Positions 13,737 to 24,330 of a stretch of 64,000 nucleotides of DNA are shown here, one piece after another. Source of the stretch: Mercurialis annua (taxonomy: Eukaryota > Streptophyta > Magnoliopsida > Malpighiales > Euphorbiaceae); the NCBI RefSeq assembly GCF_937616625.2, contig NC_065570.1, positions 14,394,001 through 14,458,000 of the forward strand. Direction: 5' to 3'. Numbering within the stretch: position 1 is the stretch's first letter; each line of letters begins with the position of its first letter. The notes below the pieces were generated by a model that had not been told where the DNA came from, ran no database searches, and saw only the letters and a program-made list of their open reading frames with translations. A program made the position numbers and the translations under genes.

Positions 13737-15278
13737 ATGTCTCTCCCGACCCCAAACCCTAACCCTAGACTTCCACCACCACTAAACCACCATACACCGG
13801 CCGCCCCGTCCTCCCAACAATTCCCGTCACCACCTCACCAAACAGCCAACCTTCCCCTAGTCTTTTACTTCGAGAATTACCCGGATAACTGGACGTATAT
13901 CAACCTCCAACAAGCTTTTCTGAAGTTTGGAGTCGCAGGAAGAGTTTCTTTGGCCCGGAAAAGAAACGTCAGGAATAAGAGATTTGGCTTTTCCAGACCT
14001 AATCCCGAGGAAGATTATGCTACTGTTCGTACAAGGTTAAATAGGGTGAGCATTGGCTACTACAAAATTCAGGCTTTCGATGCTAAATACCCTTCTAGGG
14101 TTTCGACGGATTCCAGCTCGCAACAGCCAAGAACAGCTAGAATTCAGGTTCAGAACATTCATCGCATTGGAAAGCCTTCTATCCGAGATAATAGAACCTA
14201 TGCACAAGCTGTGAAAACCGATCCTATCGTCTTGACAGGGAAGGAACGTACAGATTTCTCTAGCTCATTAATAGTAGTGGTTCAGAGAATGCCATTATTA
14301 TTACACGTCTCGTCCTATTTACGTAAAAAAGGTATTGATTTCGCATCATTATCCTTTCTTGGAGGCCCAGAATTGATCCTGAGATTCCATTCTCCAGCTG
14401 CTCGGGAGGTTTTCGAATCGATTTATTTTCCTGCCTTGTCGGACTTTTTCTCTTCCTTCAAGAGGTGTGACTCTTCTACCATGAGCCGTGGAAGATACGT
14501 ATGGATTAACGTAGTGGGAATACCAATTTTTGCTTGGGATGAGGAACTATTCATTCAAATAGCTAAAAGATTTGGTGATCTTATTTTGGTTCATCCTATG
14601 GTACTTTCCAAGGAACGACTAGACACGGGATCAGTATTGATTTCTACTTCGAAATCATCCATACATGAATCGATTCCACTACTGGTTGATGGGAAAGAAT
14701 ATGTGTTGTCTATCAATGAATCAAATCTTCCTATTGCTTTGGAGGAATGGGATACTCAGGATACTATGTCGGATTCTATGTCGGATTCTGATGATTCAGA
14801 AACAGATAAACAAAAGGAAAGTTCTGCAGCTCGTTCCAATGCAGAAGAATCAAGCAACAATCAGTTTTGTTCTCGGGAGCAGAGTCCAGTTTATCGCCTA
14901 AGCCCGATCACACAGCTCAGTGAGCAGCAGCCGTCGGGTTCAATTGCAGCTGACTCCAACGGTGGGATTTGTATCCCCTCAGACAAAACACCAGCAAGTT
15001 TTAAAGGTTTTGTCGAACACAGGCGCAAAACTAAGCACATTGATCAAACTGGTTTGATATGTTCAACAATATCGTTATCAGGCAGTCCGGCATCATCTCT
15101 TTCTGATAGTAATATTAGAAACAGAAATAAATTGAACATGGCAGCAGCAGACTTACAGGACAAAGAAATAGAAGTCAGGAAGACTTGGAGTATGGGGCTG
15201 CAGCTGGGTTTATTTTCAGCAGACCAGGAGGAAGGAATTATTAAGCTCCTTTCACAAGGGATTTCATCAGGAATTTAG
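13737..15278 (+). CDS. LINE ORF1: RRM-containing nucleic-acid-binding protein
   Basis: 513 residues starting at the ATG at 13737. A proline- and asparagine-rich N-terminus (1-40) is followed by a region resembling an RNA-recognition motif, about residues 41-118 (VFYFENYPDNW, RNKRFGFSRP). After it lies a domain like that found in plant LINE ORF1/DUF4283 proteins (about 160-330, with RGRYVWINVVGIPIFAWDE). The C-terminus is Ser/Asp-rich and low-complexity. I see no CCHC zinc knuckle. In L1-type elements ORF1 binds the element RNA and forms the ribonucleoprotein that ORF2 uses for target-primed reverse transcription. The frame is open throughout. Family from layout and motifs; function inferred. 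Confidence 0.85.
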   Translation: MSLPTPNPNPRLPPPLNHHTPAAPSSQQFPSPPHQTANLPLVFYFENYPDNWTYINLQQAFLKFGVAGRVSLARKRNVRNKRFGFSRPNPEEDYATVRTRLNRVSIGYYKIQAFDAKYPSRVSTDSSSQQPRTARIQVQNIHRIGKPSIRDNRTYAQAVKTDPIVLTGKERTDFSSSLIVVVQRMPLLLHVSSYLRKKGIDFASLSFLGGPELILRFHSPAAREVFESIYFPALSDFFSSFKRCDSSTMSRGRYVWINVVGIPIFAWDEELFIQIAKRFGDLILVHPMVLSKERLDTGSVLISTSKSSIHESIPLLVDGKEYVLSINESNLPIALEEWDTQDTMSDSMSDSDDSETDKQKESSAARSNAEESSNNQFCSREQSPVYRLSPITQLSEQQPSGSIAADSNGGICIPSDKTPASFKGFVEHRRKTKHIDQTGLICSTISLSGSPASSLSDSNIRNRNKLNMAAADLQDKEIEVRKTWSMGLQLGLFSADQEEGIIKLLSQGISSGI

Positions 15279-15319
15279 CTTCTTCGGTTGCTATCTTCTC
15301 CAGGTTATATTCTATTATA

Positions 15320-18300
15320 ATGATGTACAATTTCAATTTTATATTTTGGAACTGTCGCGGGGGCCTTTCTTTTGCTCGCAAGAATCGATATATTCGCTCT
15401 ATGGTGTCCTCCAATAATTTATCTTTGTTGGGTTTAGTAGAAACAAAGAAAGAGGTTTTTGACGATTTTAATATTCGTATTTTGTGGCCTAATTTGGATT
15501 TTGCTTATAGTTTTGTTCCTTCTGATGGTGCTTCGGGAGGTTTGTTATGTATTTGGAATCCAAAAACAATTTCTCCCTATAGAATTGTTAAAGCTAATAG
15601 ATGGATTAGCTTGGATTTCACGTTGGGGGATACAGAGGTGAGGTACATCCTAGTTTATGCAAGTAATTGTCCATCGGAACGTGCATCCCTTTGGCAAGAA
15701 TTACTTCTTCAGATTGATAATCATTTGCTTTGTATTTTAGTGGGAGACTTTAATGAGATTCTGGATCCGTCTGAGCGTCTGAACTGTAACAACTTCTCGG
15801 CTTCAATGCATGAATTTCCAGCTTTTGTTTCTAATTCCTCCTTGGTTGAAGCCTCTCTTCAAGGAAGATTTTTTACATGGCAGAATAATATTTCTCGCTC
15901 CAAGATTGACCGTTGTTTTTTGTCTCCTTCCGCTTTCACCAAATGGCCGTCCTGCTCGTTAAAATCTTTGCCGAGATCTTTTTCTGATCATGTTCCAATT
16001 ATTTTTAAATCTGAGGTGCCATTAGACTGGGGTCCAAAACCATTCAAATCAATTAACGCATGGTGGAGTCATAAGGATTTTAATGCTTTTATTACAGATT
16101 CTTGGTTTTCTATTTCCCTAAGGCTGCCGCAATCCAACTTTGTGAGGAAACTAAGGGAACTTCGAGCAGCAATTAAAATATGGAACCGGGAAATTTTTGG
16201 CGATTTGAATCTTAGATTGGAAAGAGTTCAGGCGGATATTACAGTGTTGGAATCATTATCGGATCTTACTCTTCTCAATGAGGCCGAAGTGTCAAAGCTG
16301 TCAGACCTTCGAATGGAGTTTGATCAACTTTCTAAACATGTTGAGTCTCCTTGGCACCAAAAATCAAGGCTTAACTGGAGCATAAATGGGGACATAAATA
16401 CGAAGTATTTTCATACAGTTGCTTCTATTCATTCCAAAAGCAACACTATTTCAGATTTTCTAATTGATGGTGTTACCTATACGACCCCAGATCAGATCAA
16501 GCAGCAGGTGTATTCTTATTTTAAGAATTTATTTCTGAAAGATACTTCTATCACTTTTTCTTTGGATGCTCTCCTTATTAAGTGTTTGACTGATGCTCAG
16601 GCTTCTATGTTATCGATTCCTTTCTCTGAGGAAGAGATTCTTTCTACTCTCATGAGCTGTGATGATAATAAGGCTCCGGGCCCGGATGGTTTCAACTACT
16701 TTTTCTATAAAAGAGCTTGGAAGATTATTAAGGAAGACATTCTTACTCTCTTTAAGAATTTCTTTGATTCTGCTACCTTTCCGGTTGGGATTAATAGTGC
16801 GTTTTTAGTATTAATTCCAAAATTTCAGGGTGCCTCCGACATTAAAGATTTTCGGCCAATTAGCTTGATAAATGGGGTCTTTAAGCTAATTTCCAAGGTT
16901 CTCGCTAATAGACTGTCTCCAGTTCTTCCTCTTATCATCTCGGAGAATCAATTTGGGTTCGTTAAAGGTCGGAATATTCATGACTGCCATATGATAGCTT
17001 CAGAGATTATCCATTTAGTCAAGCGTCGAAAGGAAAAAGTTTTTCTTATCAAGCTTGATTTCAGGAAAGCCTTCGACACTATTTCTTGGAATTTTATTAT
17101 TCAAATGCTTCGGAGAATGAAGTTTGATAGTAAATGGATTAGCTGGATCTCTGCGTGTTTTGATTCTGCTCAGTTATCGGTTCTTCTCAATGGTTGCCCT
17201 ATTGACAATTTCTTTATGGAGAAAGGGGTTCGTCAGGGCGATCCTATTTCGCCGATGTTATTTGTGTTAGCAGTAGAGAGCTTGAGGGCAATATTTTCGG
17301 ATGCTTGCAGAATGGGATTGCTGGCCGGGCTTAAGATGGACGGGTTAGGGGAGGATTTATCTATTTTGCAATTCGCAGATGATACGCTTTTGTTTGTTCC
17401 AGCTGAGCTACATTTGATTGAAAATCTTTTGCGTATCCTTCGTTGTTTTGAATTAATTTCAGGCCTCAAAATTAATTATCAAAAGTCTTCAATCATTGGA
17501 ATTAATGTTTATTCGTCTTGCCTTGCTAAGGCTTCTGCTATCCTTCATTGTAAAATTGAAGAGTTGCCGATCACATATTTAGGCCTCCCCCTTTCGGCCA
17601 GAACGTTGGGTACAAAATTGTGGGATCCTGTCATCTCAAAATTCACGGATCAACTTTCCACTTGGAGAGGTAATCTTCTTTCGCCTGCAGGAAGATTAAC
17701 TCTTATTAAATCCGTATTATGTAGCTTGCCTGTTTATTATTTTTGCTCCTATCGGATTCCACAATCGGTTGTTATTTCCTTGGAGAGAATCATGAGAAGA
17801 TTCTTATGGAACGGAAATGTGAATACGAGGGGATTTAGTAAAGTTGGCTGGGTGGATGTTTGCGTTCCGTTTTCTTCGGGAGGTCTGAATATCACTCCAC
17901 TTCGTACTAAAAATAATTGCTTGCTTTTGAAATGGATTTGGAAATTAATGGTGTGCGACAGGAACTCGATTTGGTATTCAGTAATTTCTAATAGCTCCTC
18001 CATTCATTCATAGTACGATCTTGAGCATGCAAATGTGCTGAACTTGTCTAACATTTGGAAAGGAATTGTGAATTCATGTGTTCGAAATAAAGAAATCTGG
18101 AACTGCTTTACTGGTTCGACTTCCATGGTCCTGGGAAACGGAGAAAATATTCGGTTTTGGAAGGATCTTTGGCTGGCAGCTCCTTTACAGCATCAGTATT
18201 CAGCCTTATTCAGACTTTCTCATCAGAAAGATGTTACTGTGGCAGCAGTCCTTAGTTCAGGAAATCAGCAGCTCGACGGACTGTCCTGGATTCGTCGTCT

Positions 18301-18985
18301 TCGTCTAGGGGAACAACAGCATCTACAATCTCTTAGACAGCAGCTTTGTGGAAGTTTGTTGATTCAGAATCAGAAAGACTACACTGTTTCGAGAAGGAAG
18401 GAAGTTTACTCTTCGGCTTCTATGGCAATTATGATTCAGCAAACCTCAAACACCAGGTCTGTTTCTTTTCTTCTTAATCATATTTGGAAGATGTCTTTAC
18501 CTCCAAGAATTCAATTCTATGTTTGGCTTCTGGCACGGGATCGGATCTCTTCGAAGGTTACATTGGTTAGAAGAAGAGTCATAGATAGTCAGCATTCGAC
18601 TTGTTCAGTTTGCTCGGAGGAGGAATCGGGAATGCATATTGTTTTACATTGTCCATTTGCTTGGACATTTTGGAACTCCTTCTTATTGAAATGCAATATT
18701 AGTTGGACGGCTCCGTTATCTTTAGATGATTTTTACATGCAGTGGTGTACTTTATCAAATGGAAGACATCGAAAGCTTTGGAAGCTTTTTTGGTTTTATG
18801 GAGTTTGGAACCTTTGGAAATCGAGAAATAGGCGGGTTTTTGATGACGAGCAATCGAATATTCAGTCACTCTTCATCGTATGCATTCATCAAGCAGTCGA
18901 GTTCTACAGGGTTAAAAACCAAAGTTTCAGCTACTCGGGAAATGATGTTTTTCGTTGTATAGATTTCTTCTGTAACAATGCTTAG
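15320..18985 (+). pseudogene. LINE ORF2: endonuclease-reverse transcriptase with one in-frame stop
   Basis: A 1221-codon frame from ATG 15320, interrupted only by TAG at 18011-18013 (codon 898); the same frame continues to 18985. The APE-type endonuclease comes first: FWNCRGG near residue 10, a VETK motif, GDFNEI, and SDHVPI near 220. The reverse transcriptase follows: RPISLINGVFK, LDFRKAFD, GVRQGDPISP, and the catalytic FADD at 685-688. A C-terminal zf-RVT motif lies after the stop: CSVC near 1095 with a downstream H and C. As it stands, translation would give EN+RT without the zinc finger. The stop is followed by TAC, not a recognised read-through context. It could be a sequencing error or a recent mutation. 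Confidence 0.92.
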
Positions 18986-19008
18986 TTGTTTCTCCTTTCG
19001 TTTTTTGC

Positions 19009-19027
19009 CAACCTCATTTTGAGGTTG
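19009..19027 (+). other. LINE 3' stem-loop
   Basis: caacctca, ttt, tgaggttg: a perfect 8-bp stem with a 3-nt loop, about 25 nt before the A-tail. In LINEs whose reverse transcriptase recognises its own 3' end, such a hairpin is the recognition site. That role here is inferred from position and from the similar hairpin in the LINE fragment at 31569-32127. Confidence 0.7.
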
Positions 19028-19077
19028 TGCTAATATACCTATCATTTATCCAAAAAAAAACTTCACATCAATATTTT

Positions 19078-19380
19078 CTCAAATGGCCAATTTTTTCAAC
19101 AAGTTGAAGCAATTCAGCAACAGTACCACCATTAATAGCCAAACACAAATTACTCTTTCTTAATCATAATTTCAAACTATCTTTTCCAGTAGCATTCTTA
19201 GCCAACTTAACCTTCTCTTCAATTTTCAAACCCTTAACAATCTTCTCCTTAATCAAACCCACCTTCTTATTCTCCTCAAAAAACTTCAAAACATTCCTCT
19301 TCATTCCTCATCCAACTTCCCCTACTTCCTCAAAACCCACATGTTTCTCCTTAACCAAATAAACTTCAAGTTTATTTTTC
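19078..19380 (-). pseudogene. Captured coding-like fragment, unidentified
   Basis: Read on the minus strand, the sequence gives a lysine-rich, mostly open conceptual peptide with at least two stops. It includes stretches such as KFFEENKKVGLIKEK and LAINGGTVAELLQLVEKIG. The codon pattern is unlike the AT-rich surroundings. It lies in the right arm of the 7733-20088 element, next to the LINE target site, and looks like a gene fragment picked up by a MULE-type element. I do not recognise the source gene. Confidence 0.4.
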
Positions 19381-20088
19381 CTTAACCAAATTCACCTGCT
19401 AATTTGACATTTCTTTTTTTTTTAAAGTATTCTCGACAAATTAGCTAACAAGAGCTTTGATCTTGCTTAAAAAATAGAACAAGTGCTATAGCGCCAGCTC
19501 ATACTCTACATCTAATATACAAATTGCTTTTACTGTAATTGAAAATAAAATAAATAGACAAACCCAACTTCAACCTTCTTGTAGAAATTTCATTTATCCA
19601 ATCATAATTGGAACTCCTAAAAAACAAATTAAAATTGAGATGAACAATAAAAATAAGAACCACAACACCAATATTGTTGTTATTATCACCAGCACCACCG
19701 TTAACACTAGTACCCCGAACCCAACTCGCTCTTTCAGCTGTTCATCTTATTTTTCTGGAATCATTTTTACAGACTAATTCAACAACACACTCAGCTCGAT
19801 GAAGTGAAATCTGAAAACACGCTTAAAAAGTACCTCGCCGGGCCACCGCCGATCGTAAACCAACAAACGTTGAATCTCATCTGATCGCCAAAAAGTTTTG
19901 TTCCTCTGTCACGTGTTTAGCATAAAAAGGGCAAATATGTCCTATTTTATTGTAAAATTAGTTTATTTTGGGGTATGAGTGATTTATGAAAACTTTTCTA
20001 TTTAATTGGGAGATTTCTGCCAAAAAAATAATTATGAGGTAAAAATATAAGAAGAGAGCACTTTTGAGGGATTTGTGTAGATTACCTT
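19381..20088. other. Right arm of the 12.4-kb MULE-like element
   Basis: No gene seen. Contains a GC-richer patch (19820-19890, with 'ccgggccaccgccg') and the terminal module 19925-20088 with the 'gtcctattttat' block, T-run and terminal GATTTGTGTAGATTACC. Confidence 0.6.
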
Positions 20089-20097
20089 TATTTATGT

Positions 20098-20530
20098 GCT
20101 TGGCCCTACATTTTTGATGAAATAAGCTCACAAGCGAAAGCCCAAAACGCCTATTAACATATAACGCACATCGATTGAGAAGGACGAGGAAAACTTGCCT
20201 ATAAATACAACGGTTCCTCACCCACAAAAAGGACCGGATTCAGAATCTAACTACTCTCATATATAAACTAGTCACTTAAACTGTAATACTGATCCGATTC
20301 TATACAAACTCTAAATATCACCACTTCCATTATTTGACGCTGTCTATGGGAACACTGTTCTTAGAGAAATAAAATTCTAGTGATAGAGATGGTGAGCAAC
20401 TAGAACCTTCTAAACCCACAACCATACATTCAAGCAAGTTAAGATGGACACACACGAAAGAACCACGGTCAACAAAAGAAAGAGAGACGAGACTGACAAC
20501 AACTCTCTGAGAAGATACAGACGGAAGATT
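20098..20530 (+). mobile_element. Ty3/Gypsy LTR end and leader remnant
   Basis: A promoter-like 'cctataaatac' near 20200 is followed by untranslated-looking sequence and then 'tgacgctgtctatgggaac' at 20335-20353. That strongly resembles the primer-binding site TGGCGCCGTCTGTGGGAA known from plant Gypsy elements. The sequence after it resembles a gag leader (atggtgagc... at about 20390) that stops at once. The MULE-like element at 7733-20088 lies immediately to its left and probably split or truncated it. No matching second LTR was recognised. Confidence 0.45.
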
Positions 20531-21005
20531 TTGTAAAATTAAATAGATTATTATTTATTGTTTTTTAATTTAATCATTACTTAAGATAATCTTATTTTTG
20601 AGATACATGTACGAAACACATGAAGCAAAATTAGTATATAAAAAAGCACAAAAATAAAAATATCAATTTTGATCAATTTTTTATATAGTTTTTATATATA
20701 TTTAAACGGCTTACCATTTAAAGACGGAAAAAATATTATTTTATCAAAATATAATTATAAATTACAAAATCGGTGCAAAGTCATTAGACTAAAAGAGAAA
20801 CTTTCATTTTCGTCACTTTCTATACGAAAGTAAAAACTGGCTGGCTCCAAGGAAAAAAAGCTAATTTGTTCAATGCTTTGAATATTATAAGTGTATCGTA
20901 TTGACCGTTTGTTTAAAACTCAAAGAGATTACCGAATTGGTGGTCTAGCTAGCCACTTTTTTTCTTCAAGAAGCCACTTATTTTTAGTTTAATGGATTTA
21001 ATCAA

Positions 21006-22758
21006 AGCAAAATCCATACGGAGGCCCCTCTATTTTACCATTTTTATTCGAGAAGTCTCAAAACCAAAGTTCGTCACATCCGGATTCTTATATTTTGCAG
21101 AATCACATTTTGATATCTCTTTTTATGTTTTTTTCAGTTCCGCTACTTACAATTTGTGATTTTTCCGGTACATAAAAAAAGACTTTTTATATAAAATACT
21201 GTTTTTTTCTCTAACATTTACTTTTTTACTATCCTTTCTAAATCTTTACTTTTCATATCAACTTTCTTTTTTATACTACTTTTTGAAAAACTTTACTTTT
21301 TATATTAACCTTTATTTTTCAACATTTTCTTTTATTATTTTTAATTTATTTTTTCACCATTATATTCCTGCATTTAATATATATGACATATTTAAATTTT
21401 AAATTTTTTTATTTTTTTATTTATTTTTGATTTTTTTGAATTTTTACTTTTTTTAACTGTTGATATTTTTCGTCATTTTTTATATAAACACAAAATCAAC
21501 ACAATATCAACAACATTTAATAAACTAACTAATTTAAATTTTTAAATTTTTTTTCATCATTTTTTCAATTTAATTTTTATTTTTTTATTTTATTTCACGT
21601 ACAATGTGGTCTTTTTTGTTAATGCTAAAATCAAATAAATATCAACATAACATCAACAGGATATCAACACAATATCAACATTGTAACATTAAAATAATTC
21701 AACATTATTATTATTTGTTTTTCACCAACGCTAAAATCAACAAAATATCAACCGAAAATCAACACAATATCAACACTTCAACATTACAATAATTCAACAT
21801 GATTATTTATCTTATTTCTCAATGTTAACATATCATTATCCAGTCTCAGTTTAATTTTTATATTTTTAGTTTATTTCACGAAAAGTATTATCTTATTTGT
21901 TAATGTCAAAATCAAAAAAATATCAACAGATTATCAACACAATATCAACATAAAATCAACAACACCGTAACATTACAATAATTTATCAATCAACAATCAT
22001 CAACAAATCGTACTGCAGAATTAAAAAAAATGCAGAAATATAACCAAACACAGTAAAAATGCAGAAATAACAGATTTTTCTTCCATAAAACTATAAAATC
22101 ATTTTATATAACATGAAAAGATAATCTTTATACATGTTTAATGATGAAAACTTACTATTATATAAAAAAAGTAAACAGAAAAAAAGATTGCAGATCTGAA
22201 ACGAAGAAGAAGAATAGAAAACTTCAGATCTGATGAAATCGAAATAAAAAACGGAGATAGTAAAAACGAGCAGAGAAAATGACTTCGATGGCGAGTTAAA
22301 GGTGTAACGGCGGAGATGGAGCGCGAAGAACAGATCTGAAAATGCCGATCTACTAAATTAAAGATGCACAAAGATGATTATGAAGAAGAAGAAGAAACTT
22401 CGTAAAAATTTGAGTTGAGAGAGAGCTGAGAGAGAAATATGAGGAGAGAAAAAATAATTGTAATTGTGAGGGTTTGTTTGAGAGGAGAGGTATATATGTG
22501 AGCTGTATAAAATATATTATTTCACCCGTGTACCGTATTTTAGAAATACAAAAGTTAGACCTGTATAAAAGTAAAATATTAGAGAAAGTTGGTTTTTTGT
22601 GTAAAAAGCCCCACAAAAAATGACTTAAAAAATTATAATTTATAATTTTAAAAACTGAAAGAACAAATAAAGTAAGTAGAGGGACTTTACGAATAAAAAA
22701 AAAGTATAGGGGTTATCTGAATAAAAATAGTAAAATAGAGGAGTTTCCGTATTTTACC
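21006..22758. mobile_element. MULE-like element, second TIR family, 9-bp TSD
   Basis: Flanks 20997-21005 and 22759-22767 are both 'tttaatcaa'. Copy B of the duplication keeps 'tttaatcaaaaatt' without the insertion. The TIRs are about 45 bp and clear: both contain CTCTATTTTAC(C/T)ATTTTTATTC inside an outer AAAAT..ACGGA stretch. The interior has an 11-bp array (21639-21682) and further 'aatatcaacac' words to 21960. A GC-richer right patch follows (22255-22340, 'atggcgagttaaaggtg'). There is no transposase; the short minus-strand reading frames have no recognisable domain. Confidence 0.82.
21639..21682. repeat. 11-bp tandem array (atatcaacaca type)
   Basis: Four exact 11-bp units in register: atatcaacata, acatcaacagg, atatcaacaca, atatcaacatt. 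Looser copies are at about 21490, 21735-21775 and 21915-21955. The core ATATCAAC matches the arrays at 5832-5974 and 9343-9386. Confidence 0.85.
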
Positions 22759-23369
22759 TTTAATCAATAATTTGTAGTTTGTGTATTCGATGTGTTCGAT
22801 TTCGCTCAGATTTATATATATACTTATCAAATCGCTTGTACTGAAATGAAATGGTCATCTAATAATTAATACTAGGAACATTTTTTATATTGATTAGTAA
22901 ATCCCACTTATGGTTATTGTATAAGATGACATGAATCAGAATAAAAGTTTTGAATTTGTGAATATAATTACTCTCATAATTTGCTATTTTATTAAATTTA
23001 TCAATTTAGCAGTATAACTCAAATATAAACATCATATTATACAACTAACAACCACTACACCAAACTTAGCCTATAGAGGCGGTTTTTTTAACTGTAGGGG
23101 CGGTTTTAACCGCCTCTACAGAATTTAGAGATGGTTTTCCAAACCGTCTCACGTGTGTCGGGATTTCAGCCGTAGCTATGTTATAGCGACGGTATTATCA
23201 AGCGCCGGGGTAAGTAAAATATTAGAGGCGGTCTGTAGAGACGGTTATAACCGCCCCTACTATCTGTTTGTAGAGATGTTATCTCATGTATCTGTAGGGG
23301 CGGTCTTGCATGTATCTGTAGGGGCGGTTGCGCATGTATCTGTAGGGGCGGTTTTAATTGCCTCTTGAG

Positions 23370-24330
23370 ATAAAATTAAAATTTCTAATATTTCTTTTTA
23401 AAATTGAAAACAATCTCATAAAAAGTCATATATATGATAAGAAAAGTCAACAACTAATGAAAATACATAAGTTTGAAATTGTAATATCTACATTATAGTA
23501 CCCTAAATTGGCTAAACTAACAAAAACTAAAAACATTCATGATTATATATTTAAGCTAATCTATTTCTCTTTCAAATCCATCTGATTTTGGTCTTTAACC
23601 TTCTATGAGTCTTCAAGTTGATCTTTGACATCATATCAAATCCTACATTTAGGAAACAAATATTGATTAAAATCATACACTTAGTAATACCAATATCAAA
23701 AGATACTTGGCTAGTAAATATGGATGTGCTTTTACATTACCGTAAGAATGCAGAGGACAAAGCCAATTAACGCAATTACTAGACCTGCAATTAAAACAAA
23801 AAAGAAAAAACTAAAATGAAACGAAATCCCATTGTTCAGTCCCAAGCACAATCACAACTTGAATATACAATTGCACAAATTGCTTCAAGCAATAATGCAG
23901 TTAAAAAACGGAGCAGATAGAAGAAATACAAATTATCACACCTTTAAGCAAATGCATACCCTTGTCTAAGAAATTTGATTTGAATCGGTTACTATTCCAA
24001 CTAGTGTGCATTCGAGTCTGCATTCATGCGATTAGTCCAACTTGGTGATCTACTTTCACCAAAATGCTACATCTTCCTCATATTAAAAGATATCTTGCTC
24101 AAAGTGCAATTAATTATTCTTTAACGTTGATGATTTCTTCAAATTTGAAACTAAACCTCAAATTATCAACACAGCCATTTTTGAATTTAATTCAAAACCT
24201 CAATTCATTTCTCAACGGAACATCGAATCCGGTGAAATCATCAACTTTAATATTTATGCAATAGAAAACCAGAACAAAGAGCTTATACCTGAAGAACCAA
24301 AATTGCGGAGAATTTGAAGCAGCTCGGCAG
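23370..24330. other. Interior of the outer CACTA, left side
   Basis: No convincing gene. The base composition is more balanced than the AT-rich flanks, and short open stretches suggest it may hold untranslated or intronic parts of the captured gene. I could not define exons here. Confidence 0.35.

Larger units (their letters stand above)
13672..19057 (+). mobile_element. Nearly complete L1-type LINE retrotransposon
   Basis: The sequence 'aaacttcacatcaata' occurs directly before (13656-13671) and after (19058-19073) the element, a perfect 16-bp TSD whose first A's overlap the A-tail. The element has a short 5' UTR (65 bp), ORF1 (13737-15278), a 41-bp gap, ORF2 (15320-18985), a 3' UTR with a perfect 8-bp-stem hairpin (19009-19027) and a terminal A-run. 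This is the standard plant L1 layout. The very short 5' UTR may mean slight 5' truncation. The clean TSD and single visible stop in ORF2 suggest a fairly recent insertion. Confidence 0.93.
7733..20088. mobile_element. 12.4-kb MULE-like element with two nested insertions
   Basis: The left terminus GAGAAAATTACACCAAATC at 7733 is identical over 19 bp to that of the 1073-3805 element. The right end GATTTGTGTAGATTACCT closes at 20088. Flanks 7724-7732 and 20089-20097 are both 'ttatttatg', a perfect 9-bp TSD. Removing the nested element (9640-12478) and the LINE (13672-19057) with their TSDs leaves about 4.1 kb. That remainder holds GC-richer gene-like patches (7900-8140, 19830-19890), an 11-bp/190-bp repeat system, and an apparent captured coding fragment at 19078-19380. 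No transposase is present. Confidence 0.8.

Noticed and set aside
13750..13770. Telomere-like words (accctaaccctag)
   Set aside because: Only two units and within LINE ORF1, where they encode its Pro/Asn-rich start.
17233..18003. Minus-strand frames within LINE ORF2
   Set aside because: Antisense to the reverse-transcriptase domain.
22138..22616. Minus-strand open frames at the right side of the 21006-22758 element
   Set aside because: Short, low-complexity, no recognisable domain, and extending into the terminal-repeat side.
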